Of a stretch of DNA of 21,287 nt, positions 1 through 6,442 are shown piece after piece. The stretch is from a virus: positions 1-21,287 of IMG/VR virus record IMGVR_UViG_3300007609_000105; one strand, written 5' to 3'. The translations under genes were made by a program, and so were the position numbers. The notes beneath the pieces were generated by a model, which was given only the letters and a program-made list of their open reading frames with translations, was not told the DNA's origin and made no database searches. Every line of letters begins with the position of its first letter. Within the stretch, counting starts at the first letter, position 1.

Positions 1-1
1 C

Positions 2-490
2 AATAAGTTGAATAAAGAACTTATCAACGACATTATTGATACTGAAATCTACTATTACCAAGTAGCATTGACCGAAACAAAGTCAAATCTATATGGTGAG
101 GGTAAAGATAAGGTATTTAACCAACCCATTAAGATTCCTTGTTTGATTGAGCGTAACCAATCATCCCAAGTATCGGATGACTTTGGTCAATCATACACTC
201 GTGAGGTTCAGTTTAGATTTTTACGTGATACTTTAGTTGAAAAGGAACTTGTACCCGAGGTTGGTGACATTATCCAATGGAATGGTGAATACCACTTAAT
301 TGATGCACAATACTCTTACCAATACTTCGCAGGTAAGAATCCAACAACTTGGGATGGTGGTGAAACACAAGGTCTTAATGTATCTATTATATGTGATGCA
401 CACGTTACAAGACAAACAACAATTAGATTGGTTGATAATTATAAAGGTAATTCGAGACAAAACGATAACGAAGTACCATTAGGACTATAA
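2..490 (+). CDS. Probable neck / head-tail connector protein (gp14-like position), 5' partial
   Basis: The reading frame is open to the window edge. The first possible internal start is a TTG at position 8 with no convincing ribosome binding site, so the true start is probably upstream and the visible 160 or so residues are the C-terminal part. The protein is mixed alpha/beta with a segment around IIQWNGEYHLIDAQYSYQYF that looks like the beta-rich core of a head-completion or neck protein. It stops one base before the gp15 start, and in T4 the gene in this place is 14 (neck protein joining the filled head to the tail). The assignment is mainly from gene order; sequence similarity to T4 gp14 cannot be claimed by eye. 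A head-closure or stopper protein of another family is the main alternative. Confidence 0.55.
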   Translation, partial: NKLNKELINDIIDTEIYYYQVALTETKSNLYGEGKDKVFNQPIKIPCLIERNQSSQVSDDFGQSYTREVQFRFLRDTLVEKELVPEVGDIIQWNGEYHLIDAQYSYQYFAGKNPTTWDGGETQGLNVSIICDAHVTRQTTIRLVDNYKGNSRQNDNEVPLGL

Positions 491-491
491 G

Positions 492-1331
492 ATGGCAAGT
501 AAGTATAGAAACGAAGACAAGTCGAAACCAAACCTTACTCAAACTCAATCTTCTACTTCAGAAGATGTGAAATTGAATAAGGCAAAGCAACTTCGTAGAG
601 ACCAAGATAACGTAAAGAACGTTTCGGTTGGTATTTACGATATTGACTCTGCATTTTCTAACTTCTTACAAAATGATGTTAAACCTACTATCGAAGATGA
701 TGGTAGATTCTATCCAGTTCCAGTAATGTACGCATCTCCAGAGAAATGGGCATCTGCTCAAAGAGATGGGTTTATGAAAGATGATAATGGGATGATGTTA
801 ACCCCAGTAATCTCTTTTAAAAGAAACAATCTTTCAATCAATACGGATTTAGCAAAGTTAAAAGTTGCTGAGAACGAAGATACACATCAAATGTTCGAAA
901 GAACTTACACCAAAGTAAATAGATACGACCAATTCTCAGTTTTAACTGGTCAGACTCCAAAAAAAGAATATATGTCGGTTGAAAGACCTGATTATGTAAA
1001 TTTGGAGTATGAAGTGGTTGTATGGTGTGATTATATGGAGCAGGTCAATAAGATTGTAGAACAAATCGTGTTTTTCCAAGGCCGTTCATTTGGTGATAGA
1101 TACAAATTCGTAATCAAAGGTGACTCTTACTCATTTGAAACCATTTCAGAGATGGGTCAAGATAGAATTACTAAAGCAAGTATCAATCTCACTGCTAAAG
1201 CATACATCGTTCCAGAATATGCAGCGATGTCTAACAATACTAAACGTAGAATATCAGTTGGTAAGGTATCTTGGGGTGAGAGTCCAAAATTAGGTGGAAA
1301 TGAGTCCTACCCAACCATAGGTAATGAATAA
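492..1331 (+). CDS. gp15: Tail completion / sheath stabiliser protein, gp15 homologue
   Basis: The protein is 279 residues, close to the 272 of T4 gp15, which forms the hexameric ring closing the head-proximal end of tube and sheath and binding the neck. Two blocks align by eye with T4 gp15. The first is YPVPVMYASPEKW (residues about 74-86), against VPITYASKEHF in T4. The second is a YEVVVWCDYMEQVNKIVEQI stretch (about 174-193), matching the T4 segment with YELSIFTRYEDDMFQIVEQI. Residues 1-45 are polar and probably disordered. The gene starts one base after the preceding stop, so the two are translationally coupled. It ends just before a TATTTAT promoter-like motif, so the next gene can be transcribed separately. 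Confidence 0.85.
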   Translation: MASKYRNEDKSKPNLTQTQSSTSEDVKLNKAKQLRRDQDNVKNVSVGIYDIDSAFSNFLQNDVKPTIEDDGRFYPVPVMYASPEKWASAQRDGFMKDDNGMMLTPVISFKRNNLSINTDLAKLKVAENEDTHQMFERTYTKVNRYDQFSVLTGQTPKKEYMSVERPDYVNLEYEVVVWCDYMEQVNKIVEQIVFFQGRSFGDRYKFVIKGDSYSFETISEMGQDRITKASINLTAKAYIVPEYAAMSNNTKRRISVGKVSWGESPKLGGNESYPTIGNE

Positions 1332-1339
1332 TATTTACA

Positions 1340-1349
1340 TATTTATATA
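1340..1349 (+). promoter_or_regulatory. Putative late-promoter motif TATTTATATA
   Basis: This is one of a family of TATTTAT motifs that sit in short intergenic gaps in front of structural genes. It is 32 bases upstream of the ATG at 1372. It resembles the reverse complement of the T4 late element TATAAATA. Its function is inferred from recurrence and position only. Confidence 0.5.
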
Positions 1350-1371
1350 ATAGAACAAAAAACATAAGGTT

Positions 1372-1653
1372 ATGGAAGAAAAGACAATAATTCAATTCTC
1401 TCAAGAAGAGGTGAACAAAATCCAAGAGTTTCAACAAAAAGTAATAACCACCAATACAAGAATTGGTGAAATCGAACTACAAATCCACGGATTAGAGCAG
1501 GAGTTCCAATCGTTGAAAAACGAGAAGCAATCGTTGATTGATGGATACACTACTTTAAGACAACAAGAAATGGAATTGAGTGCAGAATTGAAAGATAAAT
1601 ATGGTGAGGGTACTTACGATATTAATACAAATCAATTCACACCTACAAAATAA
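1372..1653 (+). CDS. Small coiled-coil protein, unknown function
   Basis: A 93-residue acidic, Gln/Glu/Lys-rich protein. Residues about 10-75 show a heptad-like pattern of Ile/Leu/Val (VNKIQEFQQKV, IGEIELQIHGLEQEFQSLK), as expected for a long coiled coil. It is not recognised as a named family. The gene lies alone between two TATTTAT motifs, after gp15 and before the sheath, so it is probably expressed late and may be a minor virion or assembly protein. The start has only a weak purine stretch (AAGG) about 5 bases upstream. There are no cysteines, signal peptide or membrane segment. Confidence 0.75.
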   Translation: MEEKTIIQFSQEEVNKIQEFQQKVITTNTRIGEIELQIHGLEQEFQSLKNEKQSLIDGYTTLRQQEMELSAELKDKYGEGTYDINTNQFTPTK

Positions 1654-1678
1654 GTAGTCGTTTCCCTATTTTTTGGTG

Positions 1679-1690
1679 TATTTATTATAA
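1679..1690 (+). promoter_or_regulatory. Putative late-promoter motif TATTTATTATAA
   Basis: This TATTTAT-family motif is 45 bases upstream of the sheath ATG, in the 70-base gap after the coiled-coil gene. A clear ribosome binding site (AGGAG at 1713-1717) lies between the motif and the start, which supports an mRNA starting here. Confidence 0.55.
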
Positions 1691-1723
1691 GGAAAACCAA
1701 ATTTTAGAATTTAGGAGAAAATA

Positions 1724-4063
1724 ATGGCTGAAAGAATTGTAAGTCCTGGCGTATTTACACGAGAAAAAGACCTCTCATTCCTACCTGTGGGTATTGGTGA
1801 GATTGGTGCTGCTCTTATCGGGCAATCAATCAAAGGACCTGCTTTCGTTCCAACGAAGGTAGAATCGTTTAATGAATTCCAACAAAAGTTCGGTGGTCTT
1901 ACTGAAGATTCATATCTTCCGTATACTGCTCAATCTTACTTAGAAGAAGCAGGTACTGCAACTATCGTAAGAGTATTAGGACAAAGCGGATATACTGCAA
2001 AACCATTAGCATTGGTAATGTCTTCATCTCAAGGTGAGTTTGTAGGTGCAGTTCTTCATCCAACTACAACATCGAATGGTGGTGATTTTGGTAATGTTGC
2101 AACAACAGTAGGTGCTGAAGCAAGTGCATCTTCATTCATATTAACACTAAGTGGTAGTTTAGTTGATGAGCAAAGTGTATCTGCATCCCTAAACCCATCG
2201 GATGCTAATTATATCACGAAAATATTCGGATATGCACCTAAATCTTCTAAAGATGCTTACACATTCCTAAACTTCTCAACTTTCCAATCTGCATCATTTG
2301 CAACTGGTGAGATGGTATCCGCATCATTGCAGGAAGTGAATGTTGATTACACTAAAGCATACCAAGAGGCTGCAACTCCTTGGATTAAATCTCAAAAAGT
2401 TGGTGGTGTTGCTACTGATTTGATTAAATTCCATACACTATCTCACGGTAACTCTACTAACTACGAATTCAAAGTAGGTATTACTAATGTTAGACCAGCT
2501 TCAGAGGTGCCAGGTTCTGAATATGGAACATTTAGTGTAATCGTAAGAAGAGTTGATACAGCTAAGATTCCTAATTCAATCTTTGGACAAGGTGTTCAAG
2601 ATTCTGATGTTAGACCAAACATTGTAGAAGAGTTCCAAGGTGTAAACCTTGACCCTAACTCACCAAACTACATCAAGAGAGTAATTGGTGACAAATATAT
2701 TACAGTTGATGTTAATGGTAAATTGACATCTAATGGTGACTATCCTAACGCATCTGCTCATATTAGAGTAGAAGTTTCTGCTGATGTTGATAGTGGTGCT
2801 ATTGATTCAACACTTGTACCATTTGGATTTGGTGCTGTAACATCACCATTACACTCAACGTACAACCTACCTGCTCCAACTTACAATGTATCACAATCAA
2901 TTTCAAGTGAATACAACAAGAGAGCATTCTTAGGTTACTCGTTCGATTTCTCAACAACTGATAACTTGAACTTCCTACAACCACTTCCAGATGCAAATAC
3001 TGAAGAAGTTGGTTCTGACTTTGATTTGGCTGATTGTGAGTCAAATGGTTCTCCAATTGCATTATCATCTGATTTGGATGCTAAGAAATTCTTAGTACCA
3101 TTCCAAGGTGGTTTCGATGGATACGAGCCAAATAGAGTAGTAAACGTAGGTTCAGCAATTGTTGCTGGTAATAACCAAGGTTTTGATATGTCATCTGCTA
3201 CGGCAGCCGGAACGGTTGCTTATAGAAAAGCAATTGACACAGTATCAAATCCTGATGAGTTCGATATCAATATGATTGCACTTCCAGGTGTTATCAATAG
3301 ACTACACTCTTCAGTAACTACTTACGCTAAAGATATGTGTGAGGATAGATTGGATTGTTTCTATGTAATGGACGCAGGTGGTTACTCTGACTCTATTGCA
3401 ACTGTAAACAACTCACTAACTTCATTTGACTCAAACTATGTGGCTACATACCACCCTTGGGTTAAGATTTTAGATACTGACAAGAACAAGCCAGTCTGGG
3501 TACCACCAAGTGTTGTATTACCAGGTGTTATCGCATTCAATGATGCAGTAGGTGCTGAGTGGTACGCTCCCGCAGGTTTGAATCGTGGTGGTCTTCCAAA
3601 CGTAATCGAAGTCAAGACTCGATTGACTCACGCTGAAAGAGATACATTGTACGAAGGTCGTATTAACCCAATCGCTACGTTCCCTGGACAAGGTGCTACG
3701 GTATTCGGTCAGAAGACACTACAAGCTAAACCTTCAGCATTGGATAGAATCAATGTAAGAAGACTACTCATCGCAGTTAAGAAATACATCGCATCTTCAA
3801 CAAGATACTTGGTATTCGAAAACAACACGGCTGCAACGAGAAATAGATTCTTATCAATCGTAAACCCATACTTGGAGTCAATCCAACAAAGAAATGGTTT
3901 ATACGCATTTAAAGTGGTGATGGATGATACCAACAACACTCCAGATGTAATTGATAGAAACATTATGGTAGGGGAAATTTACTTACAACCAACGAAGACT
4001 GCTGAATTCATTGTACTTGACTTCAACATCCTTCCAACTGGCGCTGCATTCCCTGAGGCATAA
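1724..4063 (+). CDS. gp18: Tail sheath protein (gp18-like)
   Basis: The 779-residue contractile sheath subunit is longer than the 659 residues of T4 gp18. The N-terminus begins SPGVFTREKDLSFLPVGIGE, the typical sheath opening that follows the neighbour-linking N-terminal arm. The C-terminal 120 residues carry the conserved sheath core: a helix with RRLLIAVKKYIASSTRYLVF, then FENNTAATRNRF, then the VVMDDTNNTPDVIDRN and VGEIYLQPTKTAEFIVLDF strands. The middle (about residues 90-420) is Ser/Thr/Asn-rich and variable, and corresponds to the surface-exposed insertion domains that account for the extra length. A strong AGGAG site fixes the ATG start. It has its own upstream TATTTAT motif and is followed by the tube gene, the usual T4-like order. 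Confidence 0.97.
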   Translation: MAERIVSPGVFTREKDLSFLPVGIGEIGAALIGQSIKGPAFVPTKVESFNEFQQKFGGLTEDSYLPYTAQSYLEEAGTATIVRVLGQSGYTAKPLALVMSSSQGEFVGAVLHPTTTSNGGDFGNVATTVGAEASASSFILTLSGSLVDEQSVSASLNPSDANYITKIFGYAPKSSKDAYTFLNFSTFQSASFATGEMVSASLQEVNVDYTKAYQEAATPWIKSQKVGGVATDLIKFHTLSHGNSTNYEFKVGITNVRPASEVPGSEYGTFSVIVRRVDTAKIPNSIFGQGVQDSDVRPNIVEEFQGVNLDPNSPNYIKRVIGDKYITVDVNGKLTSNGDYPNASAHIRVEVSADVDSGAIDSTLVPFGFGAVTSPLHSTYNLPAPTYNVSQSISSEYNKRAFLGYSFDFSTTDNLNFLQPLPDANTEEVGSDFDLADCESNGSPIALSSDLDAKKFLVPFQGGFDGYEPNRVVNVGSAIVAGNNQGFDMSSATAAGTVAYRKAIDTVSNPDEFDINMIALPGVINRLHSSVTTYAKDMCEDRLDCFYVMDAGGYSDSIATVNNSLTSFDSNYVATYHPWVKILDTDKNKPVWVPPSVVLPGVIAFNDAVGAEWYAPAGLNRGGLPNVIEVKTRLTHAERDTLYEGRINPIATFPGQGATVFGQKTLQAKPSALDRINVRRLLIAVKKYIASSTRYLVFENNTAATRNRFLSIVNPYLESIQQRNGLYAFKVVMDDTNNTPDVIDRNIMVGEIYLQPTKTAEFIVLDFNILPTGAAFPEA

Positions 4064-4077
4064 TTGTAAATTTAGAC

Positions 4078-4087
4078 TATTTATTAG
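4078..4087 (+). promoter_or_regulatory. Putative late-promoter motif TATTTATTAG
   Basis: It is identical over ten bases to the motif at 6178-6187. It lies 31 bases upstream of the tail tube ATG in a 45-base gap, with AGGAG between motif and start. It gives the abundant tube protein its own presumptive late transcript. Confidence 0.55.
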
Positions 4088-4108
4088 AAAGACAATAGGA
4101 GATTATAA

Positions 4109-4597
4109 ATGGCACAGCTATTAGACCCAAATGAAATTATGTTCACCAACTTTGAACCGAAGATGTCCAATAGGTTCATTATGTATATCGAAGGTATCCC
4201 TGCATACTTGGTGAAAACTGCTGCAAGACCTGAGATTAACAATGGTAAGGTGACTATCGACCATATCAACACACGTAGATATGTGAAAGGTCGTTCTGAA
4301 TGGCAAGATTTGTCAATTACATTGTATGATGCAATTGTACCATCTGCTGCACAAGCTACTATGGAGTGGGTAAGACTACACCACGAATCGGTAACTGGTC
4401 GTGATGGATATTCTGACTTCTACAAGAAAGACATCACATTCAATAGTTTGGGTCCTGTTGGTGATAAAGTAGAAGAGTGGACACTTAAAGGTGCATTTAT
4501 TCAATCGGCAAACTTCTCAGATATGGACTACTCTGGTGAAGACCTTGCAACGGTTGAAATGACATTAACTTACGATTACGCTATCTTACAATACTAA
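4109..4597 (+). CDS. gp19: Tail tube protein (gp19-like)
   Basis: A 162-residue protein, nearly the same length as T4 gp19 (163), which polymerises as hexameric rings into the inner tail tube. The pattern fits: N-terminal RFIMYIEGIPAYLVKTAARP, equivalent to the first beta strands and tube-lumen loop; a central RRYVKGRSEWQDLSITLYD block, matching the T4 GDRTFDDWTVTVMND region; and a C-terminal ATVEMTLTYDYAIL strand, matching the T4 ending TFEVTLALDYWE. It directly follows the sheath gene. ATG 4109 is chosen because AGGAG at 4097-4101 is well placed. A rho-independent terminator follows 36 bases after the stop, so this closes the sheath-tube unit. Confidence 0.93.
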   Translation: MAQLLDPNEIMFTNFEPKMSNRFIMYIEGIPAYLVKTAARPEINNGKVTIDHINTRRYVKGRSEWQDLSITLYDAIVPSAAQATMEWVRLHHESVTGRDGYSDFYKKDITFNSLGPVGDKVEEWTLKGAFIQSANFSDMDYSGEDLATVEMTLTYDYAILQY

Positions 4598-4633
4598 AAT
4601 ACGGATTGTGCTAATTGCAAAATGATAATTGAG

Positions 4634-4660
4634 AACCCTCACCCTTTGGTGGGGGTTTTT
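4634..4660 (+). terminator. Rho-independent terminator after tail tube gene
   Basis: The stem is AACCCTCACC (4634-4643) with GGTGGGGGTT (4648-4657): ten pairs including one G-T pair, a CTTT loop, then a T run to 4660. The same stem recurs at 4991-5017. Confidence 0.85.
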
Positions 4661-4675
4661 ACTTTAAAAAACAAA

Positions 4676-4683
4676 TATTTATA
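4676..4683 (+). promoter_or_regulatory. Putative late-promoter motif TATTTATA
   Basis: It lies 16 bases after the end of the terminator T run and 38 bases before the ATG at 4714. A terminator immediately followed by this motif also occurs at 6152-6187 and, in variant form, at 4991-5050, which supports promoter function. Confidence 0.55.
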
Positions 4684-4713
4684 CACGATTAAACGAAATA
4701 AAGGAGAACGTAT

Positions 4714-4968
4714 ATGTTAAGTATTATTAGAAACACGACAAATCATCAAGTGGTTTATATTTCATATGGCAGTGTTACTCATACACCTACTGGAATATTA
4801 GATGACTCAATTCCAGATGCACCTGCTGATTTTTGGGGTACTGATGATGGGTATGAAAAAATTCAATTTGACATTGAACCACCAGAAGATTATGTTGGTG
4901 GTAAATACAAGTTGGTAAACGATGGTGAAGGATATCGTTGGGAATTATTACCAGAAGTAACTGAGTAA
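4714..4968 (+). CDS. Small unknown protein in a terminator-bounded cassette
   Basis: An 84-residue acidic protein, Asp/Glu/Pro-rich in its second half (DDSIPDAPADFWGTDDGYEKI, then an EPPEDYVGGKYKLVNDGEGYRWEL stretch). No family is recognised. The composition and short aromatic strands suggest a small beta-rich domain. It has a good ribosome binding site (AAGGAG at 4701-4706), its own TATTTAT motif, and matching terminators on both sides, so it is a self-contained transcription unit between tube and gp26-like genes. That arrangement is typical of morons, extra genes carried with their own signals. A minor virion decoration or host-interaction role is possible but not shown. Confidence 0.75.
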   Translation: MLSIIRNTTNHQVVYISYGSVTHTPTGILDDSIPDAPADFWGTDDGYEKIQFDIEPPEDYVGGKYKLVNDGEGYRWELLPEVTE

Positions 4969-4990
4969 TCTACCTACTATAAAATAATCA

Positions 4991-5017
4991 AACCCTCACC
5001 TTTCGGTGGGGGTTTTT
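4991..5017 (+). terminator. Rho-independent terminator, same stem as 4634-4660
   Basis: AACCCTCACC (4991-5000) pairs with GGTGGGGGTT (5005-5014) across a TTTC loop, followed by a T run to 5017. The two arms are identical in sequence to those of the terminator at 4634; only the loop differs. Confidence 0.85.
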
Positions 5018-5040
5018 GTATTATAAATGTTTGGGTTACA

Positions 5041-5050
5041 TACTTATATA
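5041..5050 (+). promoter_or_regulatory. Variant late-promoter motif TACTTATATA
   Basis: It differs from the TATTTATATA form by one base. It lies 24 bases after the terminator T run and 40 bases before the preferred ATG at 5081. Its presence inside the reading frame that would start at 5027 is one reason to prefer the later start. Confidence 0.4.
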
Positions 5051-5080
5051 AGGTTAACCAATATAGTAACAAGGAAAGTT

Positions 5081-5950
5081 ATGGCAGATTTACAAGATGA
5101 TTACAAGTTGTCAGATGCTGAGTTAGCTGCTCAGTTAAGACAACAACACGAAGTGAAGCAAGTAAGTGATTACAAGTTTCCAACGGAGATTATCGAACTA
5201 CCTTCACGTGGTTTGATTTATCCAAAAGACAATCCACTTTCAAGTGGTAAAGTCGAAATGAAATATATGACTGCAAAAGAAGAGGACATCCTCACTACTC
5301 AGTCTTATATCAAAGATGGTTCGGTATTAGACCGACTATTCCAATCCCTTATCATATCAAATGGTGAAGGTCAACCTATCAAATACGTTGATTTAGTAAC
5401 TGGTGATAAGAATGCAATTATGATTGCTGCACGGATTTTGGGATATGGTAAAGATTACGAAGTGGAAGTCGAAGACCCATATAGTAATAACAAACAAAAA
5501 GAAACCATCGACCTCACTCAGTTCGAAAACAACGAGTATGATGGTTCTAATCAAATAGAACCCAATAGAAACGAGTTCGAGTTCACACTACCACGTTCAG
5601 AACGTAAAATTACTTTTATGGCAATGACTGAAAGTAAAGAACGTAAGGTAAAACACCAAGTTGAAGAATTAAAGAAAGCAAATCGTAAGTTGAAAGATGC
5701 TACATCAAGAGAACTGACTACACGATTGAAAAATATGATTCTATCAGTTGATGGTGATTCAGAACAAAAAACAATTAATCATTTCGTTGATAACGAACTA
5801 TTTGCAGTAGACTCAAAGGCCCTCCGAGCATATATCAATGAAGTAATTCCTGACATCGATTTGACTTGGGAATTTGTATCGGAGGAAACCGGGGAAGGGA
5901 GAATGATGCAACTGCCGATGGACACTAGCTTTTTTTGGCCTGAGTCCTAA
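5081..5950 (+). CDS. gp26: gp26-like baseplate/tail assembly protein (T4_baseplate family), upstream part of a frameshift pair
   Basis: A 289-residue protein starting MADLQDDYKL. ATG 5081 is preferred over an ATG at 5027 because AAGGAAAG lies 3-10 bases upstream, whereas 5027 has no ribosome binding site and follows a terminator. Conserved-looking blocks are ELPSRGLIYP (residues 39-48), TAKEEDIL (64-71) and GDKNAIMIAARILGYG (108-123). I recognise these as the T4 gp26 / T4_baseplate family. A charged, helical region follows (about 190-240). The frame ends FFWPES right after a run of seven T, and an adjacent start-less frame (5907-6146) continues as if by frameshift. Position two genes before the tape measure is where tail assembly chaperones of the lambda G/GT kind are encoded. 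Baseplate hub component and tape-measure chaperone are both possible roles. Confidence 0.75.
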   Translation: MADLQDDYKLSDAELAAQLRQQHEVKQVSDYKFPTEIIELPSRGLIYPKDNPLSSGKVEMKYMTAKEEDILTTQSYIKDGSVLDRLFQSLIISNGEGQPIKYVDLVTGDKNAIMIAARILGYGKDYEVEVEDPYSNNKQKETIDLTQFENNEYDGSNQIEPNRNEFEFTLPRSERKITFMAMTESKERKVKHQVEELKKANRKLKDATSRELTTRLKNMILSVDGDSEQKTINHFVDNELFAVDSKALRAYINEVIPDIDLTWEFVSEETGEGRMMQLPMDTSFFWPES

Positions 5951-6146
5951 CTACCGACAGTATCTACACGCACACATTTTCGACTTGATTTACCACGGAA
6001 ATGGTGGTTTTACTTGGTCCGATGTTTACAATATGCCGGTTTGGGCAAGAAAGTTTTATATCAATAAGATTATCGAATTCAAACAAGAGGAGAAGAAAGC
6101 AAACGACAAAGAAGCTGCCAAAATCAAGGCAAAGACAAGAAAGTAA
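5907..6146 (+). CDS. Start-less reading frame, probable frameshift extension of gp26-like protein (gp51/GT-type)
   Basis: This frame is open from just after a stop at 5904-5906 to TAA 6144-6146. It has no usable start before its conserved-looking part; the first ATG is at 6033, in the middle of that part. From the T run it reads GLSPNYRQYLHAHIFDLIYH, then GNGGFTWSDVYNMPVWARKF and a basic, helical end rich in Lys/Glu. The aromatic FTWSDVYNMPVWARKFY block has the look of a real, constrained protein. In T4-like phages a small gp51-type protein is encoded next to gp26. Fusion after residue 285 of the upstream protein would give about 354 residues (+1) or 355 (-2). An independent 37-residue product from ATG 6033 is less likely. 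Confidence 0.7.
   Translation, partial: CNCRWTLAFFGLSPNYRQYLHAHIFDLIYHGNGGFTWSDVYNMPVWARKFYINKIIEFKQEEKKANDKEAAKIKAKTRK
5930..5936 (+). other. Putative slippery site (T7) for +1 or -2 programmed frameshift
   Basis: Seven T residues lie four codons before the stop of the gp26-like gene. In the gene frame they read AGC TTT TTT TGG. Skipping one T (+1), or slipping back two (-2) on TTT TTT, enters the frame beginning GGC at 5937, which stays open for 69 codons to TAA 6144-6146. No shift is needed only if the true run were six T or nine T, so a homopolymer sequencing error is the competing explanation. Confidence 0.55.
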
Positions 6147-6151
6147 GGAAG

Positions 6152-6174
6152 ACCCAACTTAAAGTTGGGTTTTT
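6152..6174 (+). terminator. Rho-independent terminator after the frameshift pair
   Basis: ACCCAACT (6152-6159) and AGTTGGGT (6163-6170) form a perfect eight-pair stem with a TAA loop, followed by a T run to 6174. It lies five bases after the stop at 6146 and directly before a TATTTATTAG motif. Confidence 0.8.
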
Positions 6175-6177
6175 CTA

Positions 6178-6187
6178 TATTTATTAG
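6178..6187 (+). promoter_or_regulatory. Putative late-promoter motif TATTTATTAG
   Basis: It starts four bases after the terminator T run and lies 24 bases before the ATG at 6202. It is identical to the motif before the tail tube gene (4078-4087). It probably drives the small basic protein and the tape measure behind it. Confidence 0.55.
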
Positions 6188-6201
6188 TATATGGAGATTA
6201 T

Positions 6202-6432
6202 ATGAAAAGTAAGAAATTAGAAAAAATTACCGAAAGCCTTACCAAACGTGGTATGTCCGAAAGTGCTATTGGTAAATTTTTAAATTCAATTAAGATTGCT
6301 ATAAAGAAAAAGCAACTTGATAAGTTAACCAATGACCCAGAATATCAAAAGATTCTAAAAAAATACAACATTGAGCCAGTACCATATGGTAAAGACTTCT
6401 CATTAGGTGACCTAAAATCTTTTAAAAAATAA
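6202..6432 (+). CDS. Small basic protein upstream of tape measure, unknown function
   Basis: A 76-residue, strongly basic protein (about a quarter Lys), predicted mostly helical, with a C-terminal block DPEYQKILKKYNIEPVPYGK and ending DLKSFKK. No family is recognised with confidence. The start is supported by GGAG at 6193-6196 and the late-type motif just before. It sits between the probable chaperone frameshift pair and the tape measure and shares a transcript with the latter (10-base gap), so a role in tape-measure or hub assembly is a reasonable inference. There are no cysteines, membrane segment or signal peptide. Confidence 0.75.
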   Translation: MKSKKLEKITESLTKRGMSESAIGKFLNSIKIAIKKKQLDKLTNDPEYQKILKKYNIEPVPYGKDFSLGDLKSFKK

Positions 6433-6442
6433 GGTAGTATAG

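Noticed and set aside
4104-4111. TATAAATG, a near match to the T4 late promoter TATAAATA on the + strand (also at 5022-5029)
   Set aside because: The first overlaps the tube start codon and the second lies at the edge of a terminator; neither is placed to transcribe the gene next to it, and the pattern does not recur like TATTTAT.
5027-5080. Upstream ATG at 5027 giving an 18-residue longer gp26-like protein
   Set aside because: It has no ribosome binding site, begins ten bases after a terminator, and contains the promoter-like motif; ATG 5081 has AAGGAAAG directly upstream.
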